Source: Leptospira haakeii
GTDB taxonomy: Bacteria; Spirochaetota; Leptospiria; Leptospirales; Leptospiraceae
Direction: 5' to 3'
DNA: 64,000 bases
NCBI RefSeq assembly: GCF_002812045.1
Contig: NZ_NPEG01000007.1
Coordinates: 124,001-188,000, forward strand
Shown piece after piece: positions 19,370 through 28,033 of the stretch. Position 1 is the first letter of the stretch. Each line of letters starts with the position of its first letter. Both the position numbers and the translations under genes were made by a program. The notes beneath the pieces are model-generated. The model was not told the DNA's origin, searched no databases, and worked only from the letters and a program-made list of their open reading frames with translations.

Positions 19370-19412
19370 ACCTCAATTCGGGCGGAACCTTTCTTTTTCG
19401 TCAACGTAAAAG

Positions 19413-19442
19413 AAAACCCCCGCAGTCGGCTGCGGAGGTTTT
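19413..19442. terminator. Bidirectional intrinsic terminator after the ammonium transporter gene
   Basis: The arms are 19413-19425 and 19430-19442 with loop TCGG and one C-A mismatch in a 13-bp stem. On the minus strand the stem runs into TTTTCTTTT, giving a normal U-tract for the transporter transcript; the plus strand also ends in T-rich sequence. Confidence 0.85.
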
Positions 19443-19453
19443 CGTAAATCCGA

Positions 19454-20809
19454 TTATTTGGAAATCGGATATGCTTCGTTTCCGTGCTCCAGAATATCCA
19501 GACCTTGGATCTCTTCGTCTTCAGAAACTCTTAGACCGATGGTAAATCTGAGCGCTAAGAAGATCACTAAACTCGCTCCGAATGCCCAAACAAATCCAAT
19601 CCCTACACCTTGTAGCTGAACCAATAACTGCTCGATACCGCCACCGAAGAATAGACCGTTCACTCCGCCAAAAGCCTGCTCTGCGAATAGGCCTACAGCG
19701 ATAGTTCCCCAAGCTCCACAAACTCCGTGAACTGAAACAGCCCCCACAGGATCGTCCACTTTGATCTTATCAAAGAATAATACGCTGAATACTACGAGCA
19801 CCCCGCCTACAAGTCCGATGATGATCGCAGAACTGATACTTACGTTCGCGCAAGGAGCTGTGATTGACACAAGTCCAGCCAAGGCACCATTCAAAGAAAG
19901 ACCTATATCCGGTTTTTTGAAAAGTATCCAAGTTACTACCATGGAAGAAACCGCACCAGCAGCTGCCGCAAAGTTAGTCGTAACTGCGATGATAGCGAAA
20001 GTTCCTCCGCCCACGGAAGTAGTAGACCCTGGATTAAATCCAAACCAACCCAACCATAGAATAAAAACCCCAAGGGCCGCAATCGTCATGTTATGACCTA
20101 AGATAGGAAGAACTTTCCCATCCTGGTATTTTCCAATACGAGGTCCGAGAACTATTGTTCCGGCAAGTCCTGCCCATCCACCTACAGAGTGCACTACAGT
20201 GGAACCTGCAAAATCTATAAATCCTGCTTCTACCAAATAACCTTTGTTATCCGGGTTAAATAAATTGGACCAACCTATCGAACCGAAAATTGGATATACA
20301 AATGCAGTGATCAATACGGAGAAAATTACGTAATCTACGAACTTGGTTCTTTCTGCCATAGCTCCCGAAACGATGGTTGCAGCAGTTCCCGCAAACACCA
20401 ATTGGAATATGAAGAATGTAAACTTGCTCGGATCAGGTTTTCCATCCACCATCAAAAGGCTATCAGCCAAAGATATGGAACCGAATCCGATACCGCTAAT
20501 AATCTGAGGCCCGAACATGATCGAAAATCCGATCAACCAGTACGCCAAAGAACCCAGAGAGAAGTCCATGAAGTTCTTCATGAGAATATTCACTGTATTT
20601 TTTGCTCTGGTAAACCCGGCCTCGACTAAAGCGAAACCTGCTTGCATAAAAAATACCAAAAAGCCCGCGATACAGGTCCATAACCAGTTCGTCTCATCTC
20701 TTAATATTGCAACTGCGCTTAATGCGGATTCGGCAGTCGCAGGATCGGCTTCATCAGCCCAAATTCCGCTCGAGGCAAAGGCGAGCGTAAGTAATATCAA
20801 TATGCGCAT
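19454..20809 (-). CDS. amt: Ammonium transporter
   Basis: A 451-residue Amt/MEP protein with a cleavable signal peptide (MRILILLTLAFASSGIWA) and about eleven TM helices. It contains the family segment LVEAGFTRAKNTVNI, the first pore histidine in STVVHSVGGWAGLAG (about residue 184) and the second in SVHGVCGAWGTIAVGLF (about residue 335). It carries ammonium into the cytoplasm for glutamine synthetase. No GlnB/GlnK gene lies beside it, unlike in many bacteria; upstream on the same strand, 58 nt away, is the GAF/SpoIIE phosphatase gene. Confidence 0.94.
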   Translation of the reverse strand: MRILILLTLAFASSGIWADEADPATAESALSAVAILRDETNWLWTCIAGFLVFFMQAGFALVEAGFTRAKNTVNILMKNFMDFSLGSLAYWLIGFSIMFGPQIISGIGFGSISLADSLLMVDGKPDPSKFTFFIFQLVFAGTAATIVSGAMAERTKFVDYVIFSVLITAFVYPIFGSIGWSNLFNPDNKGYLVEAGFIDFAGSTVVHSVGGWAGLAGTIVLGPRIGKYQDGKVLPILGHNMTIAALGVFILWLGWFGFNPGSTTSVGGGTFAIIAVTTNFAAAAGAVSSMVVTWILFKKPDIGLSLNGALAGLVSITAPCANVSISSAIIIGLVGGVLVVFSVLFFDKIKVDDPVGAVSVHGVCGAWGTIAVGLFAEQAFGGVNGLFFGGGIEQLLVQLQGVGIGFVWAFGASLVIFLALRFTIGLRVSEDEEIQGLDILEHGNEAYPISK

Positions 20810-20867
20810 ATTTTTCCTAAATCTCCTATATATTTTTTGAACACGATTCCTGAACTTCGCTTATTAA

Positions 20868-22730
20868 TTAAACCGCTTCTTTTCTTTGTTCCGAAACGAC
20901 TAGATCTCCTGATTTTCTTTTTACTAATTCCTCCAACTTTTTAAGGGAAATTTTTAGATACTCATTCGTAGGCGCACTTTTGATCCCTTGCTGAAGGACC
21001 TTGATCGCCTTAGGAGTTTCATTATCTTTCAAATAACATCTAGCTAGTCTCAAGCTGGACTTTGCGTATGTATGATCGATTGCGAGAGAACGTTTTAATG
21101 CCCTCTTAGCCTCCGGAATATTTTCCAGCTCGTAATACGCTCTTCCTAATAGATAATGAATATGCTCGGATTCTTCTCCGCTGGTTTTGATATATTTCTC
21201 TAAGAACTGTACGCTCTTTTCAAAATTTCTATCTCTGTAATACATTTTTCCAAGAAGTACCAAACTGTCTTTGAGAGACTCGTCCATAGAGAATACTTCT
21301 AAAGCTTTGTCGTAAGCGACTTGGTCTTTCTTTGCTTTCGCGGCAGATTTTGCTAAAGAAAGTAATGTTTTAGCTTTTCCAAGCTCAGGATTGCATTGGA
21401 GTGCGAGTAAAGAAACGTCGTCTCCATTTCTCATATCTCCTTTATATCTTTTGAATCTTCCGATCAATGAACCGACTAAGTCTGCAACATAGATCTTATC
21501 TCTTTGTTCTTCTATGGTCGATTTTTCTTGGCGGATCCATTCTATAAAACGTTGGTTCCCTAATTCTTGGCGTTGTTCATTTTTCTGTTCCGTAATACCA
21601 TCAGTAGGTAGAAATAGAATATCTCCAGGTAAGATCCTTCCGTGTTTCTCTTCGAAATTACTTCTTTCTACTTCGAAAATACCAAGAGGGACTCCTTGGG
21701 TATCCAGCTCTTCTATTCTTCCATGACCGTTATGGTAATGTAACATTTTTTGGTGAGCTGCATTCACATAGGAATAAGTGTAATCACTATAAACCTTCAG
21801 GATAAATGCAGTGAAATAAGTTCCATCCGGAAGCTGTGGCCGGATGGATTCACCCAACTCGGCCAAAGTTTCGGATAGTCCCATACCAAGGGAAGTACAA
21901 CGTTGGAATTGATAGTGGATGGACATTGTGACTAACGCGGCAGGAATACCGTGCCCAGACACATCCACTATGATCGCAGTAATCGAGTTTCCTTGTCGGA
22001 CCACATTAAAGTAGTCTCCGGAAACTTCGGTCATTGGTTCATAATAAGTTCCGAAATGTAAACCGTTCCAAGGAGCGATCGTTGTCTCTACGATCTGGCT
22101 TTGGACGTTACGGCCCATTCTCATATCCCATTCCAATTGTTTCAGGATCTGAGCCTCTCTTTCATTCGCATGGACCAAACCTTGGATCAAACGAACGCTT
22201 GTAATTGCAAGAGCAAGCTGGGAACCGAGTGCTTCTAAAATTTCTAGATCATCTTCTCTATAAAAAAATTCGGTGTCTGATTCTACGGCGATTGTACCTA
22301 AACAATCTTCCTTATACATAATCGGAACACACATAACGGCCCGAGTGGTTTCTCCCTCGTCTATGTATTCCGCATGATGTGTTAAATCCTGGATAAGCAA
22401 AGGCATACGGGTCTTAAAAGTGAATCCCGAATAACCTTCATCCTGACTGAGGTCTCTGCGAGGTGGAATTGTTTCTTTAAAGAAGCGAGAAGGAACCAAA
22501 AGATTTCCTCTCCACATCCTGAGGGTGGTATTATCACACTCAAAGATATCTTTACAGAGGCTTATTACGATATCATAAAGTTCCTCTTCCTTATCCGCGT
22601 TTGCGAATTCCTTACTGATATAAAGAAGGATATCGATCTTATTTTTTTCGGTTAAACCGCCGACGACTTTCCTTGCACCTCGGAAGCTAACTACTTTTCT
22701 TTGCCCAAATTTGAGTTCTATCATGGTCAA
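20868..22730 (-). CDS. GAF - SpoIIE-type PP2C phosphatase - TPR regulatory protein
   Basis: A 620-residue cytoplasmic signalling protein. A GAF domain covers about residues 25-190 (CVPIMYKEDCLGTIAVES), then a short linker and a SpoIIE/RsbU phosphatase domain at about 205-455, with SGDYFNVV, IIVDVSGHGIPAALV, FLPTDGITEQ and NGDDVSLL containing the metal-binding Asp residues. The C-terminal 150 residues hold about four TPR repeats (LLGKMYYRDRNFEKSVQFLE; LLGRAYYELENIPEAKRALK). Such enzymes dephosphorylate STAS-domain antagonists; the nearest STAS gene is at 17420. The TPR tail is an uncommon addition and probably docks a partner. No kinase is adjacent. M1 and M3 are both possible starts. Confidence 0.9.
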   Translation of the reverse strand: MTMIELKFGQRKVVSFRGARKVVGGLTEKNKIDILLYISKEFANADKEEELYDIVISLCKDIFECDNTTLRMWRGNLLVPSRFFKETIPPRRDLSQDEGYSGFTFKTRMPLLIQDLTHHAEYIDEGETTRAVMCVPIMYKEDCLGTIAVESDTEFFYREDDLEILEALGSQLALAITSVRLIQGLVHANEREAQILKQLEWDMRMGRNVQSQIVETTIAPWNGLHFGTYYEPMTEVSGDYFNVVRQGNSITAIIVDVSGHGIPAALVTMSIHYQFQRCTSLGMGLSETLAELGESIRPQLPDGTYFTAFILKVYSDYTYSYVNAAHQKMLHYHNGHGRIEELDTQGVPLGIFEVERSNFEEKHGRILPGDILFLPTDGITEQKNEQRQELGNQRFIEWIRQEKSTIEEQRDKIYVADLVGSLIGRFKRYKGDMRNGDDVSLLALQCNPELGKAKTLLSLAKSAAKAKKDQVAYDKALEVFSMDESLKDSLVLLGKMYYRDRNFEKSVQFLEKYIKTSGEESEHIHYLLGRAYYELENIPEAKRALKRSLAIDHTYAKSSLRLARCYLKDNETPKAIKVLQQGIKSAPTNEYLKISLKKLEELVKRKSGDLVVSEQRKEAV

Positions 22731-22961
22731 GCACCTCTACGTATCCGATTCTTTTTCTCTTTGGATTCGTTTCGCTCTACCGAGATCTTATGCAATTAGC
22801 GTACCAATTCTCCAAAACTAAATATTATGCCCAATTTCTGGATGTAAATTTAGAGTATGTTCATTATTTAAGCATATCTATATTGAGACATACTTTAGAT
22901 TTGGTGAGATATGAGGAAGAATGCCACTCTTTTAAGGCAGCAAATCTGGAATTATGTAGTG

Positions 22962-24188
22962 TTAGGTGCGAATATTTTGTCTAAATTTTCTTTTTAATCT
23001 TAAAAACCAGCTCTGCTTTTTGGAGGTTCCATGTTCTCTTAAGAAGGTCTCTACCTTAGGAAACACATCGTCTTCTGCCTTCTCCGCTAAGATCAAACAA
23101 CCATGACCATAATCGTCGCTGGCTCCTTCTTCCTTAGAGATCACATGAAATTTTTTGATCTTAGTTCCCGCTCTTTCATATACGAATCGAACCGTGTCAG
23201 GAGTTGCAATCGCATCATTTGCACCTGCGACAAATAAACTAGGAACAGTGATCTCTTTCTGGAGATCTATATAATTATAGAACCCGTTGAGGGAACTCAT
23301 CTTCTTTGTCTCTATCCAAGACATGAATTGTTCAATCAGTCCTTCACTGATATTCTCAATAGCATTTTTCATTACTTTTTTCACTATTCTAGGTCGAGTT
23401 GCTTTAGGGTTATAAAGTATCTGATCGATAGGTGTGTAAATTTCTCCCGCTAAAGGAGCAAGCATGGAAGCCCCGAACTTCAGATCTAAAACTTTTCTGG
23501 CACGAGGGAATCTGGAGAGTAAACCTATTAGGCTCAAACCTAAATGGTTTAAATTTCCAGGCCCACCCAGAGAAACGAAACTTGCGATCTTTTCCTTTTC
23601 GGACTTAGGAGTGATCCCTAGATATGAATAAAAGATCATCGCACCCATAGAATGGCCCACCCAATTCACACGTTTACTTTCCGTTAAAGAAAGTACCTTG
23701 GAGATGATCGCGGGAACATCATATTTTACTAAATCATCAAAGGTAAAGTCCTCGTATCCGCCCCTGCTCTCATGGTAAGAACTCCCCGCTCCTCTCAAAG
23801 AAACCGCAAAGACTTCGTAACCTCTTAGTTTTAAATAATAAGGAAGAGAATGTCTTTTGTCCAAATCGATCACATACTTATTCGTAGCAATCCCATGCAC
23901 TACGATTACCGGAGCAAGATCAGGATTTGGAATAGGAGGAATATGTCTGTGTAGAGCGATATTCCATCCGTCTTTTGTTTTTGCAAAATGTACCTCGTCT
24001 GCAATATCTTCCTGACCATATAAGCGAGAGAACCAGTCCAATAAAACAGGATATAAAACCAATACTGCGATCAAAAATAGGGAAAATACGATAGCGAGCG
24101 AGGAAGCGAAGACCGCAAAAAATATGATCGCGAAAAACGTAGTGATCAGATAAAAAGGGCCTCTTCTGTTCTTCAGGATAGCAATCAC
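22962..24188 (-). CDS. Membrane-anchored alpha/beta hydrolase
   Basis: A 408-residue protein with two hydrophobic segments near the N-terminus (about residues 12-50), then an alpha/beta hydrolase domain. The oxyanion region is VIVVHGIATNKYV, the nucleophile elbow is WVGHSMGAM, an Asp-bearing AGANDAIATPD sits near the third quarter, and DDYGHGCLI near the C-terminus supplies the His. The catalytic triad therefore looks complete. The substrate is unknown; lipid or polyester hydrolysis is typical of this group. It is divergent from the small gene at 24287 across 98 nt. The 231 nt between it and the phosphatase gene hold no convincing gene. Confidence 0.82.
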   Translation of the reverse strand: MIAILKNRRGPFYLITTFFAIIFFAVFASSLAIVFSLFLIAVLVLYPVLLDWFSRLYGQEDIADEVHFAKTKDGWNIALHRHIPPIPNPDLAPVIVVHGIATNKYVIDLDKRHSLPYYLKLRGYEVFAVSLRGAGSSYHESRGGYEDFTFDDLVKYDVPAIISKVLSLTESKRVNWVGHSMGAMIFYSYLGITPKSEKEKIASFVSLGGPGNLNHLGLSLIGLLSRFPRARKVLDLKFGASMLAPLAGEIYTPIDQILYNPKATRPRIVKKVMKNAIENISEGLIEQFMSWIETKKMSSLNGFYNYIDLQKEITVPSLFVAGANDAIATPDTVRFVYERAGTKIKKFHVISKEEGASDDYGHGCLILAEKAEDDVFPKVETFLREHGTSKKQSWFLRLKRKFRQNIRT

Positions 24189-24286
24189 AACAGGAGAGGA
24201 TCACTGAGACAACACGAATGTCAAGTATTCCCAAACATGCTTGCCTTGATTTTTAACCCGATTAAGATGACGAAATAGTTTCTAGA

Positions 24287-24721
24287 ATGGATAAAAAGTT
24301 AGATTACAGACTCTATCGTTCTCCTTCCGGCTGGTACAGCATGGTGATCCCAGGCCATTGGCAGAATATTGTGATCGAAGGTATCCCTGCCTTTTTCGAA
24401 GAAAATGGTTCCGGTGCCATGCAAGTTTATGCTTTCGAAAATAAAGAAGGCGATTTCGATCCGGAACAAGAAATAGAAAGATATCTTGCGACCCACAAAA
24501 TTGAATTTGTGAGAGAGATGGCGGCATTCTTCGAGAATAATGAAGGTGCTAAGATCATAGCATGTGAATTTTTAAAAGAAGACGGAAGGCATTGGATGGT
24601 CTATCTAGTCTCTACTAAAAAAAGAATGATCTTAATCACTTATAATGGAGACGAGGAGCCTACCGAAGAATTGGCAGAACAATTGACCACCGTGGTCAGC
24701 TCCATTCGTATCCAAGAATAA
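24287..24721 (+). CDS. Small soluble protein of unknown function
   Basis: A 144-residue acidic protein without signal peptide or TM segment. The pattern (YRSPSGWYSMVIPGHW, FFEENGSGAMQVYAFEN, then a helix and MVYLVSTKKRMILITYNGDEE) resembles DUF3805/PsbP-like folds in which a short beta sheet packs on one helix; I cannot assign a function. It ends 2 nt before the convergent FGGY kinase stop. Coding quality is good across its length and the antisense frames are shadows. Confidence 0.75.
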   Translation: MDKKLDYRLYRSPSGWYSMVIPGHWQNIVIEGIPAFFEENGSGAMQVYAFENKEGDFDPEQEIERYLATHKIEFVREMAAFFENNEGAKIIACEFLKEDGRHWMVYLVSTKKRMILITYNGDEEPTEELAEQLTTVVSSIRIQE

Positions 24722-24722
24722 T

Positions 24723-26270
24723 TCAATCTATCTTGAGAGTGGATTGAACTGCTCTATGCCAACGCTCCAATTTTAATTCCCTGAATTTCGAATCCATCTT
24801 AGGTTTGAAAATTTTGTAACCTCTTTCCAGTTTACTCAATTCTTCTAAACTTTTCCAATAACCGGAGCCAAGTCCCGCAAGATAAGCTGCACCTGTGGCG
24901 GTCATATCAGGTTCCGGTGCACGTTTCACTTCTACATTACAAAAATCGGCAAGACATTGTAGAAGAATATCCGATTGGGAAACTCCGCCATCCACCATGA
25001 TCGAACTTACGGGAACATTCGTATCTTTCTTGATCCCTTCTAATATATCAAATAAAGATAATGCAATTCCTTCGAGGACCGCTCTTGCCACATGCCTTCT
25101 ATGAGTTGCAAGTGATAATCCGAATACGGAAGCTTTTGCATTCGGATTAAAATGAGGATATCTCATCCCGGAAGCGGTTGGAACGAAGATCACTCCCTCG
25201 GTATCATTTGTTTGAGAAGCAAGTTCATTCAAAACTTTTGGGGTATCGGAAAGTCCGATTCCTTTTCCAAGCCAGTCGATTAGAGTTCCTACAGTGCCTG
25301 TAAAACCTTCCAACATATAAGTAGGTTTTCCTGCGAGTCTCCAAGCAACTAAAGGAAATAAACCTCTTTTAGAAAGTTTGGGTTTATCTCCCATGTTCAT
25401 ATCCACGAATGCACCTGAACCTTGGGAAATTTTAACCCCGCCTTTTTCGAAACATGCATGTCCGAATAAGGCCGCCATCTGATCTCCGACCACTGCTCTG
25501 ATCGGAATTCCTGCACCGAATAGAGAAGGATCCGTAACACCAAAATCTGCAGCAGTATCTTTAACATTCGGAAAAATTTTCGTAGGTATATTGAAGATCC
25601 CACAAAGAGGAGCATTCCATTGTAATTGGAAAGGATTGAACATACCGGTTACTGTTGCATTAGAAGGATCGCTAATATGTTCTTTTCCTTTGGTGAGTTT
25701 GTACACGAACCAAGTGTCCAAGGTCCCAAAAAGTATCTCACCTTTCTTCGCTCTTTTCCTAAGTTCAGGATTTTTATCGAGCACCCATTTCAAACGAACA
25801 GAGGCGTGATCCGTAGTAAACTTTAACATATAAGTTGCGATCAACATAGGATTGCCTGTAATCGTTCCAAGAATCCTAGAAACAAATTGGATCACTTTCC
25901 ATATCTTATTTGAATTCATCTCTGCGGAAGTTTTGCCTGCGCGAACATCCGCCCAACTGATCAATTTAGTTAAAGGTTTACCTGTTGATTTATCCCAAAG
26001 AAGAAAAGATCCTCTTTGGTTGCAAATCCCAAGTGAGTCCACATTTGCGGCTTGGAATTTTTTGTTCTTAAAAGTTTTTTTGAGAATAGAAACAAGTGCC
26101 TGCCAAAGTTTTTCTGGGTCATGTTCCAAGGCACCAGGCTCACTCACGATAGGAGGAGTTTTTTCGTATTGGCGAGAAACTATTCTGCCCTTCTTATCGA
26201 ATAAGATAGCTCGGATCCCGCTTCCACCGCTATCGATAGAAAGAATATATTTTTCTTTTGTGGCAGCCAT
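24723..26270 (-). CDS. FGGY-family carbohydrate kinase, glycerol kinase-like
   Basis: A 515-residue two-domain sugar kinase. The N-terminal phosphate loop is [16 protein letters not shown] (about residues 10-25); [11 protein letters not shown] and [20 protein letters not shown] follow in the pattern of glycerol kinase. The C-terminal FGGY signature area reads [13 protein letters not shown] and [18 protein letters not shown], and the adenosine loop GSGAFVDMN is present. The length matches GlpK (about 500). Substrate assignment between glycerol and another polyol is uncertain: the strict NQRET of GlpK is NQRGS here. It appears monocistronic and converges with the small gene at 24287. Confidence 0.82.
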   Translation of the reverse strand: MAATKEKYILSIDSGGSGIRAILFDKKGRIVSRQYEKTPPIVSEPGALEHDPEKLWQALVSILKKTFKNKKFQAANVDSLGICNQRGSFLLWDKSTGKPLTKLISWADVRAGKTSAEMNSNKIWKVIQFVSRILGTITGNPMLIATYMLKFTTDHASVRLKWVLDKNPELRKRAKKGEILFGTLDTWFVYKLTKGKEHISDPSNATVTGMFNPFQLQWNAPLCGIFNIPTKIFPNVKDTAADFGVTDPSLFGAGIPIRAVVGDQMAALFGHACFEKGGVKISQGSGAFVDMNMGDKPKLSKRGLFPLVAWRLAGKPTYMLEGFTGTVGTLIDWLGKGIGLSDTPKVLNELASQTNDTEGVIFVPTASGMRYPHFNPNAKASVFGLSLATHRRHVARAVLEGIALSLFDILEGIKKDTNVPVSSIMVDGGVSQSDILLQCLADFCNVEVKRAPEPDMTATGAAYLAGLGSGYWKSLEELSKLERGYKIFKPKMDSKFRELKLERWHRAVQSTLKID

Positions 26271-26327
26271 TCAACTCTCTCCAATTTTTTTACTGAGGTA
26301 GAATCCTTTAGGATTCGGCTGCGTCAA

Positions 26328-26351
26328 TAAAAAAGCCGCCATGAAGGCGGC
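26328..26351 (-). terminator. Intrinsic terminator of the 26378-26806 gene
   Basis: On the minus strand GCCGCC-TTCAT-GGCGGC is followed by TTTTTTATT. The stem arms are 26346-26351 and 26335-26340. It lies 27 nt past the stop of the small gene and before the kinase gene start. Confidence 0.88.
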
Positions 26352-26377
26352 CTTAATAGTATCGACTCGAATGGATC

Positions 26378-26806
26378 TTATGCTTCGCTCACAAGCACGC
26401 TCTTAAGATGATTCATCAGATTGGACTCTCTTTCATGCACGATATCTTTAGGCATTTTATGATAGATCCTTTCTCTAGACTTATCATCAAGTTTGCCGAG
26501 GATCATTCCCATAAAGCCAGGTTCGGAAACCAAAATAAAATTGGAAAAAGAATCCTTCTTCCTTTCCAAGTTCATAAAATCGCTAAGTTTACCAGCAAAA
26601 GCCGCAGCCACTCTCTTTTTAGGTTCATGAAAAAAATCAAAATCAGATCTGGAAGCTTGCCCTGCTCCAGTAACTAGATCCGAATTTCTGAGTCTTCCTT
26701 CGGGATTCTCCATAGATTGCACCAGCTTCAAACCGTTAGTCGGCCCTTGGTATTCGAAAATTTTTGCCTCGCTTCGGTTTGCAACCACCACCCATTTTTT
26801 CTTCAT
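26378..26806 (-). CDS. Host-attachment-protein-like (AtsE/PF10116-type) small protein
   Basis: A 142-residue soluble protein opening KKKWVVVANRSEAKIFEY, the pattern of the family annotated as 'protein required for attachment to host cells', followed by R-S-D-FDFFHEPKKRVAAAFAGKLSDFM and a FILVSEPGFMGMILGKLDDKSR core. These proteins are cytosolic, related in fold to release-factor-like eRF1 domains, and their real role is unclear; the family name should not be taken as evidence for adhesion. A longer frame starts at 26839, but ATG 26806 is chosen because AGGAGG lies 8-9 nt upstream. Confidence 0.75.
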   Translation of the reverse strand: MKKKWVVVANRSEAKIFEYQGPTNGLKLVQSMENPEGRLRNSDLVTGAGQASRSDFDFFHEPKKRVAAAFAGKLSDFMNLERKKDSFSNFILVSEPGFMGMILGKLDDKSRERIYHKMPKDIVHERESNLMNHLKSVLVSEA

Positions 26807-27082
26807 ACTGTACCCTCCTATTATGGAACTCTCCGTCACCGAAAGATTCGGAATTCGGCGAAGGTAGTTTTAACCCAAGGAGAAGGACCTATCAATTACT
26901 TTTCCCAAAACCTTCTTCTTTAAGGATTAGAAAAACTAAATATACTTTCTGTAATAAAATGGAATCTCTCTAAATCCAAAATTATTCTGAACATTGCCAA
27001 TTCGCGGACAAATATCAATCCCCAGACCGCCAGATTGCCCGGCTTTTTGGGAATTCTTTAGTGGACTTTTCCGCATCGCTTC

Positions 27083-27097
27083 TGAGAATTGTTCTCA
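27083..27097. promoter_or_regulatory. Candidate Fur-family box 1 (TGAGAATTGTTCTCA)
   Basis: TGAGAAT-T-GTTCTCA is a 7-1-7 palindrome with six of seven positions paired. The geometry equals that of classical Fur/PerR boxes (TGATAAT-N-ATTATCA). It lies 115 nt before the first gene of a heme uptake operon, which is where an iron-responsive operator is expected. Confidence 0.55.
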
Positions 27098-27131
27098 TTC
27101 TTGGTTGACAGATTCCGAGAGATTTTGATTT

Positions 27132-27146
27132 TGAGTTTTAGACTCA
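27132..27146. promoter_or_regulatory. Candidate Fur-family box 2 (TGAGTTTTAGACTCA)
   Basis: TGAGTTT-T-AGACTCA is a second 7-1-7 palindrome, six of seven positions paired, 49 nt after the first. It lies just upstream of TATAGA (27161-27166), so bound protein would cover the likely -35 region. Confidence 0.55.
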
Positions 27147-27184
27147 TTTCAAGACCTAAATATAGAAAACATGACTCCTACTAA

Positions 27185-27200
27185 TGAGAATTGAGTCTCA
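27185..27200. promoter_or_regulatory. Candidate Fur-family box 3 (TGAGAATTGAGTCTCA)
   Basis: TGAGA and TCTCA flank six bases in a third related repeat, one base longer than the other two. It ends 2 nt before the AGGAG ribosome site (27203-27207) of the first lipoprotein gene, so it is in the leader or around the start of transcription. Confidence 0.45.
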
Positions 27201-27212
27201 ACAGGAGAAAAC

Positions 27213-27965
27213 ATGAAACGGAACACAACCAAGACGCTATTGACGATGATTCTAGGAATATCCTTCTTAATGAATTGCGACCAAGGCTCGAAAGAGTCCA
27301 ACGCTGCACTTGTACTAGGAGCTTTAAACAGCGCCTGCATAGATGCAGCAGTTGCTAATGATGAGATCGCGGAAACTGCAATCACTGCAGGGATCAATAC
27401 TTTCCAATTGATCTCCATCCCAACTGCAGGTGCGGCAAGACATATCAGATTAGAAGGAGCATTGCTCCAGGCCCTAAGCGGACACGGAACCATCTACCTA
27501 GCAACTGGATACACTGATTCATTAGCAGGAACTACTTCTACACCTTCAACAACTGCAGGTGACGGAAAACTCGTAGTGAACATCTACCAAGGCGGACCAA
27601 TGGTTTACGCAGGTTACTCTGCAACCACAGCTTATGGAACAGATGATGGAACTGCAACCGCAGCCCTCGGAGGAACCGGAACTAGCTTGTTCTCTTCCTT
27701 CACCACTACAGCAAGTGATGTTTGTTTAGATATCAGCGCAGATACAACACCAAAAGTTACGATTTGGGGAAGTGGGTACAAAGGTGCAAACTGCAAGAAG
27801 AGATGTACCCTTACTGAGTCTAACGCAATTATCAATAAAGCTAATTGGCCAAGCGGTGCAGGTATCGGCTCTACCGGTAGCACTAGCACTTATTACAAGA
27901 CCGGCAGTTCTGCTTCCGGAGTAACAGCGACCAAGGTAGTAACTTATAGCACTACTGCGCTTTAA
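27213..27965 (+). CDS. Lipoprotein of unknown function leading the heme operon
   Basis: A 250-residue exported protein with a lipoprotein signal ending LMNC (Cys 22) and a good ribosome site (AGGAG, 5 nt before the ATG). The mature part is rich in Ala, Thr, Ser and Gly with little charge, and contains further Cys residues including a C-KKR-C pair near residue 194. The sequence pattern is beta-rich with no family I recognise. It follows the three putative iron boxes and precedes a HmuY-like gene, so a surface heme- or iron-related role is inferred from position only. A strong hairpin directly after it suggests that it is made in excess over the downstream proteins. Confidence 0.75.
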   Translation: MKRNTTKTLLTMILGISFLMNCDQGSKESNAALVLGALNSACIDAAVANDEIAETAITAGINTFQLISIPTAGAARHIRLEGALLQALSGHGTIYLATGYTDSLAGTTSTPSTTAGDGKLVVNIYQGGPMVYAGYSATTAYGTDDGTATAALGGTGTSLFSSFTTTASDVCLDISADTTPKVTIWGSGYKGANCKKRCTLTESNAIINKANWPSGAGIGSTGSTSTYYKTGSSASGVTATKVVTYSTTAL

Positions 27966-27973
27966 AAATTTTA

Positions 27974-27994
27974 GGCGGCCTTAATTCGGCCGCC
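27974..27994 (+). terminator. Hairpin between the first lipoprotein and hmuY (partial terminator)
   Basis: GGCGGCC (27974-27980) pairs perfectly with GGCCGCC (27988-27994) around TTAATTC, followed by TTCTGTCATTATT, a broken U-tract. It starts 9 nt after the lipoprotein stop. With no new promoter evident before hmuY, it probably attenuates or protects the 3' end rather than ending all transcription. Confidence 0.65.
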
Positions 27995-28033
27995 TTCTGT
28001 CATTATTAATTTATGAAGAAGGGGGATTCGATA

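Larger units (their letters stand above)
26807..27212. other. 406-nt intergenic region before the heme operon
   Basis: No gene is seen. It carries the upstream region of the minus-strand 26806 gene and the whole control region of the heme operon. The right half contains three related palindromes (27083-27097, 27132-27146, 27185-27200), a TTGACA at 27105-27110 and a TATAGA at 27161-27166. The left half shows nothing else. Confidence 0.7.

Noticed and set aside
22790..22984. 64-residue plus-strand ORF between the alpha/beta hydrolase and phosphatase genes
   Set aside because: No ribosome site, it overlaps the hydrolase 3' end, and the protein has no recognisable pattern.
25852..26301. 149-residue ORF opposite the FGGY kinase
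   Set aside because: Shadow of a well supported kinase reading frame.
26301..26316. GAATCC-TTTA-GGATTC hairpin before the FGGY kinase gene
   Set aside because: A short stem without U-run or neighbouring signal; a true terminator lies next to it.
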